DNA from: Streptomyces sp. Ru73
GTDB taxonomy: Bacteria > Actinomycetota > Actinomycetes > Streptomycetales > Streptomycetaceae
Direction of reading: 5' to 3'
Assembly: GCF_002920575.1 (NCBI RefSeq)
Contig: NZ_PQSQ01000005.1
Span: 1-64,000 of the forward strand
Length of the DNA: 64,000 bases
The notes beneath the pieces are model-generated. The model ran no database searches. It saw only the letters and a list, made by a program, of their open reading frames with translations, and was not told where the DNA came from. The position numbers and the translations under genes were made by a program. Positions 1 to 8,180 of this stretch are shown here, piece by piece (within the stretch, counting starts at the first letter, position 1; the number at the start of each line of letters is the position of its first letter).

Positions 1-1276
1 GACGTACCGGCTCGCCCAGTGCGTCGCGGCCGTGGGGCTGTGCTTCCAGCCGCTGCTGCCGTTCCTCGTCATCCGGGAGAGCACGACACCGGCCGGACCC
101 GGGATCTCCGCCGGCGCGCTCTTCGCACTGCTCGCAGCCGCGCAGGCGCTCACCCTGCTGTGGTCGCGCCGGGCGCCGCGTACCGCGCTGAGCGTGCAGC
201 TGCTCCTCGCCGCGCTCTGGCCTGCGGCGATGGCCGCGGGCGGGTACGCCGGACCGGCCGTCCTGCCGCCCGCGCTGAGCATGCTCGCCACGTGCGCGGC
301 ACTCGCCGTACGGGCCTCCGGCGCGGCCGAGGCGGACAGCACACCGGTCCGGCACAGACCGGTCCGGCGCGCGGCGGAACCGGACAGCGGTGAGCCGCCG
401 GTGGTGGCTCCGGCGCCGCGCGCCGCGCTGTCCGCCCTGGGCAGTGGCATGGGCAGTGGCAGTGTGCCGTGGTTCCTGGCGCCCGCTGTGGCCGCCGCCG
501 TGCACGCCGCCGCGCTGACCGTGGCCGTACTGGCCCGGGGCGGCACCGCGTCCGCAGGGGCGGTCGCCGGGGCCGCTGCCGCCGCGGCCGGACTGGCGGC
601 TGCCGCGGCGTGGGCACTGGGCACCTGGTACGGCAAGCGGCGGCGCGCCGCCCTGGACGCACACGAGGAGCGCGTCGCCGCGTGGACCGAGGAGGCCGTC
701 CGGGACGCGTGGGCCGAACGCCGGCGCATCACCACCGGACTGGAGACCACCGTGCTGGCCCGCACCGCCGAAGTGATCGAGGAGGCGGAGGCGGGGCGGC
801 TCGCGGAAACGGCGGAGCGCGCCCGCGCGGCCCTGGCCGCCATGCGGGCCCTGCTCGACACCGTACGCGCCGGGGAACAGCACGCCGAACTCCGCCCGCA
901 GCCCACCCTCCAGGCCCTCGACCTGCTCGTCGACCAGTGTCGGGCCGCCGGCCGCACGGTGCGGGTGCGGCTCACCGACCGGGTTCCCGAGCGGCTGCCC
1001 GCAGCCGTGGACATCGCCGCCTACCGCGCCGCCGAGACCGTACTGGAAGCAGGCGCCGACGGGGAGCACGGGCCCACCACACTCGTCCTCGACGCCACCG
1101 ACGACGTCCTGACCGTCACCGCGACCGGCGTGTCCGGCGCGACCCGCCGGGCGGCACGGCAGCGGCTGATGACGCGCACCGCCGCGCTCGGCGGCACCCT
1201 GACCACCGCACAGCCGGGCACGGTGGTGCTGCACCTGCCCCTCCCCACCGACTCCGACCAGGAGGAATCCCGATGA
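1..1276 (+). CDS. Sensor histidine kinase-like protein, C-terminal part, catalytically degenerate
   Basis: The reading frame is open from base 2 and the gene starts upstream of the window. Hydrophobic stretches (bases about 32-640) form the membrane sensor part. They are followed by a dimerisation-helix region and an ATPase-like end, the layout of NarL-system HisKA_3 kinases. Where an active kinase has ERxRIARELHDxxAH, this protein reads ERRRITTGLETTVLA, so the phospho-accepting His is replaced. The N-box asparagine and DxGxG loop are also absent from the YRAAETVLEAG region, although a trailing ALGGTL motif survives. The stop overlaps the start of the response regulator by 4 bp (ATGA). It is probably a non-catalytic sensor or regulator of that response regulator. 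Family assignment rests on layout and neighbour; loss of activity is inferred from residues. Confidence 0.75.
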   Translation, partial: TYRLAQCVAAVGLCFQPLLPFLVIRESTTPAGPGISAGALFALLAAAQALTLLWSRRAPRTALSVQLLLAALWPAAMAAGGYAGPAVLPPALSMLATCAALAVRASGAAEADSTPVRHRPVRRAAEPDSGEPPVVAPAPRAALSALGSGMGSGSVPWFLAPAVAAAVHAAALTVAVLARGGTASAGAVAGAAAAAAGLAAAAAWALGTWYGKRRRAALDAHEERVAAWTEEAVRDAWAERRRITTGLETTVLARTAEVIEEAEAGRLAETAERARAALAAMRALLDTVRAGEQHAELRPQPTLQALDLLVDQCRAAGRTVRVRLTDRVPERLPAAVDIAAYRAAETVLEAGADGEHGPTTLVLDATDDVLTVTATGVSGATRRAARQRLMTRTAALGGTLTTAQPGTVVLHLPLPTDSDQEESR

Positions 1277-1980
1277 CCCTCGCCGTGCTGGTCGTCGACG
1301 ACCAGGCGGTCGTCCGGGCGGGCTTCGCCGCCGTCATCGACGCCGAACCCGACATGACCGTCGTGGGCGAGGCCGCAGACGGCGCCGCAGCGGTGAGCCT
1401 CGCCGAGCGGCTCGCACCCGACGTGATCGTCATGGACGTACGGATGCCAGGGCTCGACGGCATCACCGCCACCCGCATCCTCACCGGACGCGAGGACCCG
1501 CCGCGCGTCCTCGTACTGACCACCTTCGACCTCGACGCCTATGTCTTCGACGCACTGCGCGCCGGTGCGTCCGGCTTCCTGCTCAAGGACGTGCAGGCGG
1601 CCGAACTGCTGCAGGGCATCCGCGTCGTGGCCGCCGGCGAGAGCGTCCTCGCCCCGTCCGCCACGCGCCGGCTCATCGGCCACTACGCCGCGGCGCCGCA
1701 CCACGGACCGACCACCGGGACCGACGCCACGGTCCTGGACCGGCTGACCGCACGGGAACGCGCCGTCCTCACCCTGGTCGCCTCCGGCCTCAACAACGCG
1801 GAGATCGCCACCGAACTCGACATCACCGTCGGCACGGTCAAGTCCCACGTGAACGCGCTGCTGCGCAAGCTCGGGGTGCGTGACCGGGTGCAAGCCACGA
1901 TCCTCGCGTACGACCTGGGACTCGTCCGCGCCACCCCACCGGGCGCCGCCCCGCCGGGCCCCGGCCCGGCACCCTCCTGA
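1273..1980 (+). CDS. NarL/FixJ-family two-component response regulator
   Basis: This is a 235-residue DNA-binding response regulator. The N-terminal receiver domain has the acidic pair in VVDD (residues 8-10), the phospho-acceptor D55 in VIVMDVRMPG, a switch Thr in VLTTFD and the conserved Lys in FLLKD. The C-terminal LuxR-type helix-turn-helix starts at LTARERAVLTLVASG and includes NAEIATELDITVGTVKSHV. The start is ATG 1273, with GGAGG just upstream and a 4-bp overlap with the kinase-like gene, so the two are translationally coupled. All phosphotransfer residues are intact, unlike the partner. It may therefore be phosphorylated by another kinase or by small phosphodonors, or it may act unphosphorylated. 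The Pro-rich C-terminal tail is ordinary for this group. Confidence 0.93.
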   Translation: MTLAVLVVDDQAVVRAGFAAVIDAEPDMTVVGEAADGAAAVSLAERLAPDVIVMDVRMPGLDGITATRILTGREDPPRVLVLTTFDLDAYVFDALRAGASGFLLKDVQAAELLQGIRVVAAGESVLAPSATRRLIGHYAAAPHHGPTTGTDATVLDRLTARERAVLTLVASGLNNAEIATELDITVGTVKSHVNALLRKLGVRDRVQATILAYDLGLVRATPPGAAPPGPGPAPS

Positions 1981-2099
1981 CACACCGTCCGCATACCACC
2001 CACCCATCCACCCACCCACCCACCGACGAAACGCGGACCGCCATGACCCCCCACACCACGACCATGACGCACACCACGCACAAGGAGCCCACCACCGCC

Positions 2100-2420
2100 A
2101 TGAACGACCCCGCGTCCAGCAACCCCGTCCTGCGCACCGTGCGTGACGCGCTCGGCAGCCTGCTCGCCCGTATCTACCTGGCGGTGTGCGCGGCCCTGCT
2201 CGTCTGGGCCGTCGTGGTCGGCTACGGCGACAACCCGGACGCCTCCTTCGCCGGCGTGGTGCCGGTGACAGCCACCGCACCGGTCAGCCTCGTCCTGCTC
2301 GTCCTGCCGGACTTTCCCGCCATGGGCTTCCTCGCCGTCGCCCTCGGTGCGCTGGTCAACGCTGTGATCATCGGCTGGTGCGCCCGCACCCTGCGCAACG
2401 CCCGCGCCGGTCGCTCATAA
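2100..2420 (+). CDS. Small membrane protein (SCO4225-like)
   Basis: This is a 106-residue protein with three hydrophobic segments (about residues 20-40, 55-75 and 80-97) and a basic C-terminus, so it is an integral membrane protein. ATG 2100 is chosen because AAGGAG lies 12 nt upstream. An in-frame ATG at 2043 would add a Thr/His-rich leader and has no visible ribosome site. It follows the two-component genes by 119 nt on the same strand and could be their target or part of their transcript. The spacing of hydrophobic segments and the DASFAGV segment recall the Streptomyces SCO4225 family of small membrane proteins, from memory only. No function is known to me. Confidence 0.7.
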   Translation: MNDPASSNPVLRTVRDALGSLLARIYLAVCAALLVWAVVVGYGDNPDASFAGVVPVTATAPVSLVLLVLPDFPAMGFLAVALGALVNAVIIGWCARTLRNARAGRS

Positions 2421-2560
2421 CACCGTCCGCTCACCTCACGGCGCGTGCTGCGCCAACCGGGTACACCTGACCCGCAGGGACGCTCTGCCGGCGCAGTCGA
2501 CGCATTGCCGCCGTGCGGACGGGTACGAAACGATCACCTATCCGTCCCCCACGGATACGC

Positions 2561-2591
2561 CGGAGGGCCCGCGCCGGTCGCGGGCCCTCCG
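2561..2591. terminator. Bidirectional hairpin terminator
   Basis: A perfect 13-bp stem (CGGAGGGCCCGCG pairing with CGCGGGCCCTCCG) closes a CCGGT loop. It sits between the convergent small membrane gene and the alpha/beta-hydrolase gene. A second weaker hairpin, TATCCGT/ACGGATA, lies just upstream at 2539-2557. No U-tract follows, as usual in Streptomyces. Confidence 0.8.
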
Positions 2592-2605
2592 TCATGTTCA
2601 GCGAC

Positions 2606-3463
2606 TCACACCGGCTCGGCACCGTCCCACAACTCCCGCAGCGCGGCGTTGACGCGGTCCGGCTGCTGCGTGTGCGGGTAGTAGCCGGGCACCACCAGAT
2701 GCTCGGCCCCGATGGCCGCGGCGATGTGCTCGGCACAGGCGATCAGCGGCTCGCCCGCGTACTTCCGGTACTGCTCGGGAGCCCCTGCCCAGTCCCCGGA
2801 GACCATCAGCTTAGGGAAGGGCGCCCCGGCCAGCGGCCCGAGCGGGATGTCCGCGTCCCAGCAGGGACGTTCGGCCATCGTGGCGGCCGCCGCACGCAGC
2901 CGCTCGGGCGTCGGCTCGGGCGTCGCCATCCCGACCGATTCGGTGGCACCGCGCAGGAACTCCTCCGGAGTGAGCCCGGCGGGCAGCGCCGCGGTGGCCG
3001 CCCGCGCCCGCGCCAGCGCCTCGGCGACGACGGGATGCCCCTCGGCCGGCCGCAGCGCACCGGGCTGGATCAGGGTGAGTGAACGGACCAGATCGGGACG
3101 GCGTACGGCAGCGGCCATCGCACCGACCCCGCCGTACGCATGCCCCACCAGATGCGCACCGGTCCCGAGCAGGCCGACGATGTCCTCCGCGTCCACCGCC
3201 CAGTCGCTGTGCGCGATGTCCGGACTGCGCCCATACCCTCGGCGGTCCATCACCAGCAGCCGGTACCGGTCCGCCAACGGCCGCTGCGCCGCGAACCCGT
3301 ACCGCTCGTCATCACCCCAGGTGAGAATCCCATGCACAAAGACGACAGGCGCACGCCCGGCGCCGCCATCACCCCACACGGTGACGTGCACATCGCCAGC
3401 AGGCCGCGCCACCTCCGGCACCCCGCCCTGCCCCCCGCGCCCCTCATGACCGTACGAGCCCAC
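2606..3463 (-). CDS. Alpha/beta-hydrolase fold protein with Ser-to-Ala nucleophile elbow
   Basis: This is a 285-residue alpha/beta-hydrolase-fold protein. The oxyanion region FVHGILTWGDD, the strand LLVMDRRGYGRSPD, a late acid in VSGDWAG and the catalytic-type His264 in YYPHTQQPD are all visible. At the nucleophile elbow, where the family has G-x-S-x-G, this sequence has GHAYGG with Ala109, encoded GCG. A classical serine hydrolase mechanism is therefore not possible. It may be a non-hydrolytic fold member, a binding protein or a decayed enzyme. The GTG start at 3463 follows GGGAGG at good spacing. It is transcribed alone, ending at a strong hairpin. The substrate is unknown. Confidence 0.85.
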   Translation of the reverse strand: MGSYGHEGRGGQGGVPEVARPAGDVHVTVWGDGGAGRAPVVFVHGILTWGDDERYGFAAQRPLADRYRLLVMDRRGYGRSPDIAHSDWAVDAEDIVGLLGTGAHLVGHAYGGVGAMAAAVRRPDLVRSLTLIQPGALRPAEGHPVVAEALARARAATAALPAGLTPEEFLRGATESVGMATPEPTPERLRAAAATMAERPCWDADIPLGPLAGAPFPKLMVSGDWAGAPEQYRKYAGEPLIACAEHIAAAIGAEHLVVPGYYPHTQQPDRVNAALRELWDGAEPV

Positions 3464-3549
3464 ACGCCCTCCCCGAACGCACCCTCTCCCTGCCGGACGA
3501 TCCTCTCTACCGGACGAACAGGCGCGGGGAGAAGGGGCGCGCACATGGT

Positions 3550-3576
3550 GAACTACCGGCAATTGGCCCGTAGTTC
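3550..3576 (-). terminator. Possible terminator of the phosphatase gene
   Basis: GAACTAC and GTAGTTC form a 7-bp stem that continues after one mismatch with GG/CC. The hairpin lies 7 nt beyond the stop of the phosphatase gene. Confidence 0.45.
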
Positions 3577-3582
3577 GGTTCG

Positions 3583-6501
3583 TCAGGTGCGGGGTACCGG
3601 GCGGACGGCGAGGAGGGCGATGTCGTCGGCGTTGTCGGCGCTGAGGGCGATGAGGAGTTCGTCGCAGAAGACGTCGAGGGGCTTGCGGGCCAGGGCGGCG
3701 GTGTGGCGGCGGAGGCGGGCCATGGCGTCGTTGAGGGACTCGTCGCGCCGTTCGATGAGGCCGTCGGTGTACAGCAGTACCGTCGAGTGGGGCGGCAGGC
3801 AGTCCGTCGCGTGGGGGCGGGGCAGGTCGGGGTCCATGCCGAGCAGCAGGCCGGCGGCTCCTCCGAGGTAGCGGGTGTCGCCGTCCTCGGTCGTCAGCAG
3901 CGGCGGCAGGTGTCCGGCGGAGGAGTGCTTCAGCTCCCAGGGGCCGCTCTCGGGGCCCGACACCAGGGCGTAGATGCAGGTGGCGGTGGACTCTTCGTGC
4001 AGGCTGTGCTGTGCCATGTCCAGCCGGCGCAGGATCTCGCCCGGTGGTTCGTGGCGGTCGATGGCGATGCCGCGCAGCATGCTGCGGAGCTGGCTCATCG
4101 CGATGGCCGCCTCCAGGTCGTGGCCGGTGACATCGCCGATGACCAGGGCGGTGTCGCCGTTGGGCACGCGGAAGCTGTCGTACCAGTCGCCGCCGATCTG
4201 CGCGGTCATGGAGGAGGGCGCGTACCGGGCGGCCATCTGCAGGTGCGGGATCTCCGGCAGCACGGGCAGCAGGGAGTGCTGGAGGCGCTCGGCGATCTGC
4301 CGGGTCTCCTGGTACAGCCGGGCGTTCTCCACGCCCAGCGAGAGGTTGCGGACCAGGCCGTCGATCAGGGGCAGGTCGGCGTCGGTGAAAGGGTCGTCCG
4401 GATCGGTACGGGCCAGGGTCAGCGCGCCGAACACCGCGCCGCGTACCCGCAGTGGGGCGATCAGCGCGCTGCCGGCGCCCAGCTGCGCGAAGAGGCGGGC
4501 GTACCGGGTGTCGAGGGGGCTCCCGGTCCGGTTCAGCGACGGTGCTTCGGTGAGCAGCAGCGGACCGGCGCCGCGCAGCACCCGGGCCAGTGGTCCGCGC
4601 GCGGCCTCGGTCACCGGCGGGAGCCGGCCCGCGCAGGCCTCGGCGGGCAGTTCCCAGGGGTTGCGGTGGCTGATGCAGACCCGCTGCAACTGGTCGGACT
4701 CGTCGAGCAGATCCACCACGGACCAGTCGGCGAGCTGCTGGGACAGCAGCTTGCACACTCGTTGCAGCCCCTCGTCCAGGCTCGACGCGCTGCTCAGCGC
4801 CTCCGCGATGTCGGTGAGCAGGGACAGCTGCCGCTCCAGCGCCGGCCCGTCGGTCTCCTCGCCGCTCGCCTCACCGCTCGTCCCGCCGGTGACCTGGGGA
4901 GCGGCGCCTTCCTCCGTCTCGCCTTCCGCAGCCGTCTCGCCTTCCGCGCCTGCAACGCCGCTCGGCCTCGGGCTCGTGTTCGGGCTGGTGACGAAGGTGT
5001 CCCCGGCGTCCGCGACGGGGACGGTGAACTCCTCGTCACCCGGGGGCGGGAGGTCACCCGTGCGCGCGAGGTCTTCCGCGGTCTCCGGCGGGTACGGCCC
5101 GCCCGGCTCGGCCGGCATCGCGTACCGGCTCTCCCCGTACTGGCCCGGTGCCGGGGCCCGGGGAGCCGCCCTGGGAGTGAGCTGGGCGATGAACACCGTA
5201 CGGCCGTCGGTCGTGCCCTGGGTCTGGATGAACAGCCGGATGGGGACCAGGCGGCCGTCCCGGTGCAGGGCCGGGAGCGGTACGGAGCGGCCCAGGATGC
5301 GCGACCGGCCGGTCAGCAGCAGCGAGTTGAACGCCGCGATGTGGCGTTCGCGCAGGTGCTCGGGGATGAGGGCGGTGAGCCGCTGGCCGACCAGTTCATC
5401 GGCCTGCCAGCCCAGCAGGTCGGCCGCCGTGCCGTTCGCCGCGATGATCCGGTTCTCGTCGTCGGCCGCGATCGTGGGCACCCTGCTCGCCCAGACGTGG
5501 GTGGCGTCCACGGGCACCAGCTCGGCGGGGCTCGCGCTCTGCTCGCGGGGCACCACCGTCCAGGCCACGGGCGATCCGCCGGCGAGCTGGCTGGTGATCT
5601 GGTCGAGGATCCACTGGCGGAAGAGTCGGTTCTGGGGAAGCGCCGGCCAGGCGAGCAGGCGCTCGTCGCGGGCCACTTCCTCGGCCACGTCGAGTACGTG
5701 GCGCAGGGTGATGACCGCCCTCGTGGCGTCCGCCGGGAAGGCGAGGCGCAGGGTGTGGATGTAGGCGGCCGCCGGCTGCTTCTCCAGCTCGGTCGTGACA
5801 CAGGCGCTGATCACGTTGCTCATGTCGTGCGCCGCCGCGAGGTCTTCCGGGCGTACGCCGAAGTGCTGACCGGCGGACGCGGCGAGGACCATTTCGCGCA
5901 GCAGCGCGTGCCGGTGCTGCTGGGACGCCAGGTAGAGGGCGCCGGGCAGGTCGACCAGTGTGACGGTGCGGGTGGGGCCGGAAAGTATCGCGGCGGCCGC
6001 GGCGCTCCGCATGTCCGCCCCGTCCGGGGCCGGCCCGGTGGGGTCCGCGCCGGTCGTGATCTGCCAGGAGGACGGCGGGGACGGCGGCCCGCCGGGCCGT
6101 ACTTCGCACCACACCGTCTTGCGTTCCGCGTCGGCGTCGACCCCGTAGCGGGACGCCAGCCGCTCGACCAGGGCCAGTCCCCGGCCCGGGCCGAGGAGGG
6201 GGAGGCGGCCCTGCGGCACCAGCAGCCGGGAGGGCCGCTGATCGGTCACCTGTACGTGCACCCCGTGGTCGAGCGGCCAGGCCGACACCTCGGTCTCGGT
6301 GCGCGCATGCAGGATCGCATTGGTCATCAACTCGCTGACCAGCAGTTCGGCCGTCTCCCTCAGCTCGGAGCCGGCGTCCTCGAGGACGGTGCCCACGAAA
6401 TGCCGAGCCAGCGCCACGTTCTCCGGCCGCGGCGGGAACTTCCGCGTGTGTGCCGTATCCGGCTGCTGACTGATGTGGTCCATGCGGCCAGTGTGCTTCA
6501 T
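3583..6501 (-). CDS. SpoIIE-family PP2C phosphatase with RsbW-like ATPase, PAS and GAF domains
   Basis: This is a 972-residue cytoplasmic signalling protein of the anti-sigma/anti-anti-sigma switch type. Residues 20-140 form a GHKL kinase domain of the RsbW class (SELMTNAILHA N-box and a GRGLALVERL G-box). Residues about 340-450 are a PAS domain with the IIAANGTAADLLGW and MxW-like repeats. About 565-725 is a GAF domain, followed by a short coiled coil. About 735-970 is a PP2C/SpoIIE phosphatase with metal-binding GGDWYD, VIGDVTGHD, LYTDGLIE and NADDIALL. The linker (450-560) is Glu/Thr-rich and disordered. Such proteins both phosphorylate and dephosphorylate STAS-domain antagonists, and a STAS protein is encoded 185 nt upstream on the same strand. 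The natural pairing is inferred. All catalytic residues I checked are present. Confidence 0.93.
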   Translation of the reverse strand: MKHTGRMDHISQQPDTAHTRKFPPRPENVALARHFVGTVLEDAGSELRETAELLVSELMTNAILHARTETEVSAWPLDHGVHVQVTDQRPSRLLVPQGRLPLLGPGRGLALVERLASRYGVDADAERKTVWCEVRPGGPPSPPSSWQITTGADPTGPAPDGADMRSAAAAAILSGPTRTVTLVDLPGALYLASQQHRHALLREMVLAASAGQHFGVRPEDLAAAHDMSNVISACVTTELEKQPAAAYIHTLRLAFPADATRAVITLRHVLDVAEEVARDERLLAWPALPQNRLFRQWILDQITSQLAGGSPVAWTVVPREQSASPAELVPVDATHVWASRVPTIAADDENRIIAANGTAADLLGWQADELVGQRLTALIPEHLRERHIAAFNSLLLTGRSRILGRSVPLPALHRDGRLVPIRLFIQTQGTTDGRTVFIAQLTPRAAPRAPAPGQYGESRYAMPAEPGGPYPPETAEDLARTGDLPPPGDEEFTVPVADAGDTFVTSPNTSPRPSGVAGAEGETAAEGETEEGAAPQVTGGTSGEASGEETDGPALERQLSLLTDIAEALSSASSLDEGLQRVCKLLSQQLADWSVVDLLDESDQLQRVCISHRNPWELPAEACAGRLPPVTEAARGPLARVLRGAGPLLLTEAPSLNRTGSPLDTRYARLFAQLGAGSALIAPLRVRGAVFGALTLARTDPDDPFTDADLPLIDGLVRNLSLGVENARLYQETRQIAERLQHSLLPVLPEIPHLQMAARYAPSSMTAQIGGDWYDSFRVPNGDTALVIGDVTGHDLEAAIAMSQLRSMLRGIAIDRHEPPGEILRRLDMAQHSLHEESTATCIYALVSGPESGPWELKHSSAGHLPPLLTTEDGDTRYLGGAAGLLLGMDPDLPRPHATDCLPPHSTVLLYTDGLIERRDESLNDAMARLRRHTAALARKPLDVFCDELLIALSADNADDIALLAVRPVPRT

Positions 6502-6686
6502 GGGGCTGCCAGAACGGCCCGCCTCATGTGCATGTCCGATCCGCGACTCCCGGAATCCACCAGCTGGGTGAGGCGTGTCGGGCGGCGGCCGACCGGGGGC
6601 ACCCGCCCGAGCAGCCCAGTCGACGGAATCGGCCCGAGTGGCCCGTGCTCAGCCGCCCTGACCGGCCCAGCCGGTGGACGGGACGG

Positions 6687-7562
6687 TCAGGGGCCGGTCG
6701 GCGTGATGGGGCCGTCCGGGGCACTGGTGCAGGGGACCGCTTCCGCAGCCAGGGCGCCCGGGGCCGGCGACTCCGGCGGGGCCGGTGACTCCCCGGAAAC
6801 CGGTGGCTCCGCGGAGACCGGTGCCGCCGCCGGCGCGGTGTTCTGCGTCTTCGTGACCGCCTGCGCAAGGTGGTGCTGTACGGCATCGGGGAGCGCGCCG
6901 CCCTGGATGGTGCCCACCAGGTCGTCCGCCAGACGGTGCAGCTTGGTGTTGCTGTTCTGCGAGGCGGCGACCAGCACGTGCCACGCCTCCTCGGGGGTCA
7001 GGTTGAAGGAGGCCATGAGGATGCCGCGCGCCAGGTCGATGGTCGGCCGGGTCTGCATGGCTCGCCGCAACTGGGCGATCACGACGTGCGGGTCCTGGTC
7101 GTTGTCGTCGCGCGGGCCGGCGTCGTGGCAGGCAGGGTGTGTCATGTTCTCGTAGTCCCGATTCGGGTGGGGAAACAGTGCCCGGGTGCCGGTCAGGCCG
7201 AGCAGCCGCTCGACCGCGCGACTGCCGGCACCGATGGTGACCGTCTTGCAGTGGTCCAGTGCTCGCCGGCGCAGCCGGAGAAGGAGGTTGAGGCCGGAAC
7301 AGTCGCAGAAGGACACTCCGCTCAGGTCCAGGTCGACGCCGCTGACCGAGCGGCTGAGGGCCTGGCGCAGGTCGGACTGGATCTGCTGGCTGGTCTCCAG
7401 GTCCAGCTCGCCCCGCAGGGCCACGCCGACCCGGTGGCCGTTCCGCGTGACCTCGACGGTCACCGGGTACGGCAGGGCACCCGCCGGTGCGCGGCCGTCT
7501 TCCTGCCCGTGACCGGCGCCCGCACCGGTGAGGGACTGCGCAGAGTACGTAGGCTCCGGCAT
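6687..7562 (-). CDS. STAS-ANTAR fusion protein (anti-anti-sigma plus RNA-binding antiterminator)
   Basis: This is a 291-residue cytoplasmic protein. Residues about 36-130 form a STAS domain (VALRGELDLET, then GVDLDLSGVSFCDCSGLNLL) with the phosphorylatable Ser89 in DCSG. Residues about 165-222 form an ANTAR domain (AQLRRAMQTRPTIDLARGILMASFNLTPEEAWHVL in outline), which in known proteins binds tandem RNA hairpins to prevent termination. The C-terminal 65 residues are Ala/Pro/Ser-rich and disordered. The start is ATG 7562 after AGGGAGAGAGG. Followed by the SpoIIE/RsbW-like gene on the same strand, it is the likely substrate of that kinase-phosphatase. Phosphorylation of the STAS part could then gate RNA binding. 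The domains are seen; the regulatory link is inferred. Confidence 0.9.
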   Translation of the reverse strand: MPEPTYSAQSLTGAGAGHGQEDGRAPAGALPYPVTVEVTRNGHRVGVALRGELDLETSQQIQSDLRQALSRSVSGVDLDLSGVSFCDCSGLNLLLRLRRRALDHCKTVTIGAGSRAVERLLGLTGTRALFPHPNRDYENMTHPACHDAGPRDDNDQDPHVVIAQLRRAMQTRPTIDLARGILMASFNLTPEEAWHVLVAASQNSNTKLHRLADDLVGTIQGGALPDAVQHHLAQAVTKTQNTAPAAAPVSAEPPVSGESPAPPESPAPGALAAEAVPCTSAPDGPITPTGP

Positions 7563-7667
7563 GGCCTCTCTCCCTCGTCCGCCCCTCGTCCGTGGCTGAC
7601 CGCCGCCTTCAGGCTGCCTTCCGCGGCCCACGTGCGTCAACTAATACACGAAATACTGTACGTGCTT

Positions 7668-7697
7668 TTGAATGCGCGTATACCTGGTCGCTAGAGT
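7668..7697 (+). promoter_or_regulatory. Promoter of the winged-helix gene, leaderless
   Basis: TTGAAT (7668-7673) and TAGAGT (7692-7697) are separated by 18 nt, a good housekeeping-type -35/-10 pair. The predicted start point falls on the ATG at 7704, so the mRNA is expected to be leaderless. This fits the absence of a ribosome site. Confidence 0.6.
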
Positions 7698-7703
7698 GGG
7701 CAC

Positions 7704-8087
7704 ATGGATGGAGTGCCTGAGCCATACACCGGATGGACGTTCATCACTAATCATGCACGGGTACTGGCAGCCATTGCGGATGATCACAGCGCCCGCATCC
7801 GTGATATCGCCGCGTACTGCCGCCTGACCGAACGTGCCGTCCAGAAGATCATTGCCGACCTCGAACGGGACGGTTACCTCTCCCATACGCGGGAGGGCCG
7901 TACCAATACATACCGGATCGAACCGAGCAAGGTGCTGCGCCACCCCGCCGAGTCGGGGCTGACCGTGGCTGCCCTGCTCTCCCTGCTCGTCCAGGACGAA
8001 GCCGACCGCGGCACGTCCCCCGAGCCCGAGGACAAGGCGCGCGTGACGGCCCCCGACGCCAAGAGCCGGCCGCACGTCACGGCCTGA
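7704..8087 (+). CDS. Winged-helix transcriptional regulator (MarR/ArsR-like)
   Basis: This is a 127-residue protein with a winged helix at residues about 12-75. ARIRDIAAYCRLTERAVQKIIADLERDGYLSHTREGR contains the recognition helix and the wing. It is then followed by a short helical and acidic tail. Similar small HTH proteins are common in Streptomyces. It is divergent from the STAS-ANTAR gene across 141 bp and probably controls that region or itself. No Cys or His cluster suggests metal sensing. The gene is expected to be translated from a leaderless transcript. Confidence 0.8.
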   Translation: MDGVPEPYTGWTFITNHARVLAAIADDHSARIRDIAAYCRLTERAVQKIIADLERDGYLSHTREGRTNTYRIEPSKVLRHPAESGLTVAALLSLLVQDEADRGTSPEPEDKARVTAPDAKSRPHVTA

Positions 8088-8180
8088 CGACCCTGGCGAG
8101 CCCCGCACCGTCGCCGCCGCACGCCGTCAGAGGCGGCAGGTACCACGCGGGGCGCTCGCCGACCGTGATCGACTGGTGTC

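Noticed and set aside
2043-2099. Upstream ATG for the small membrane protein
   Set aside because: No ribosome site, and the added residues are a Thr/His-rich stretch. ATG 2100 has AAGGAG.
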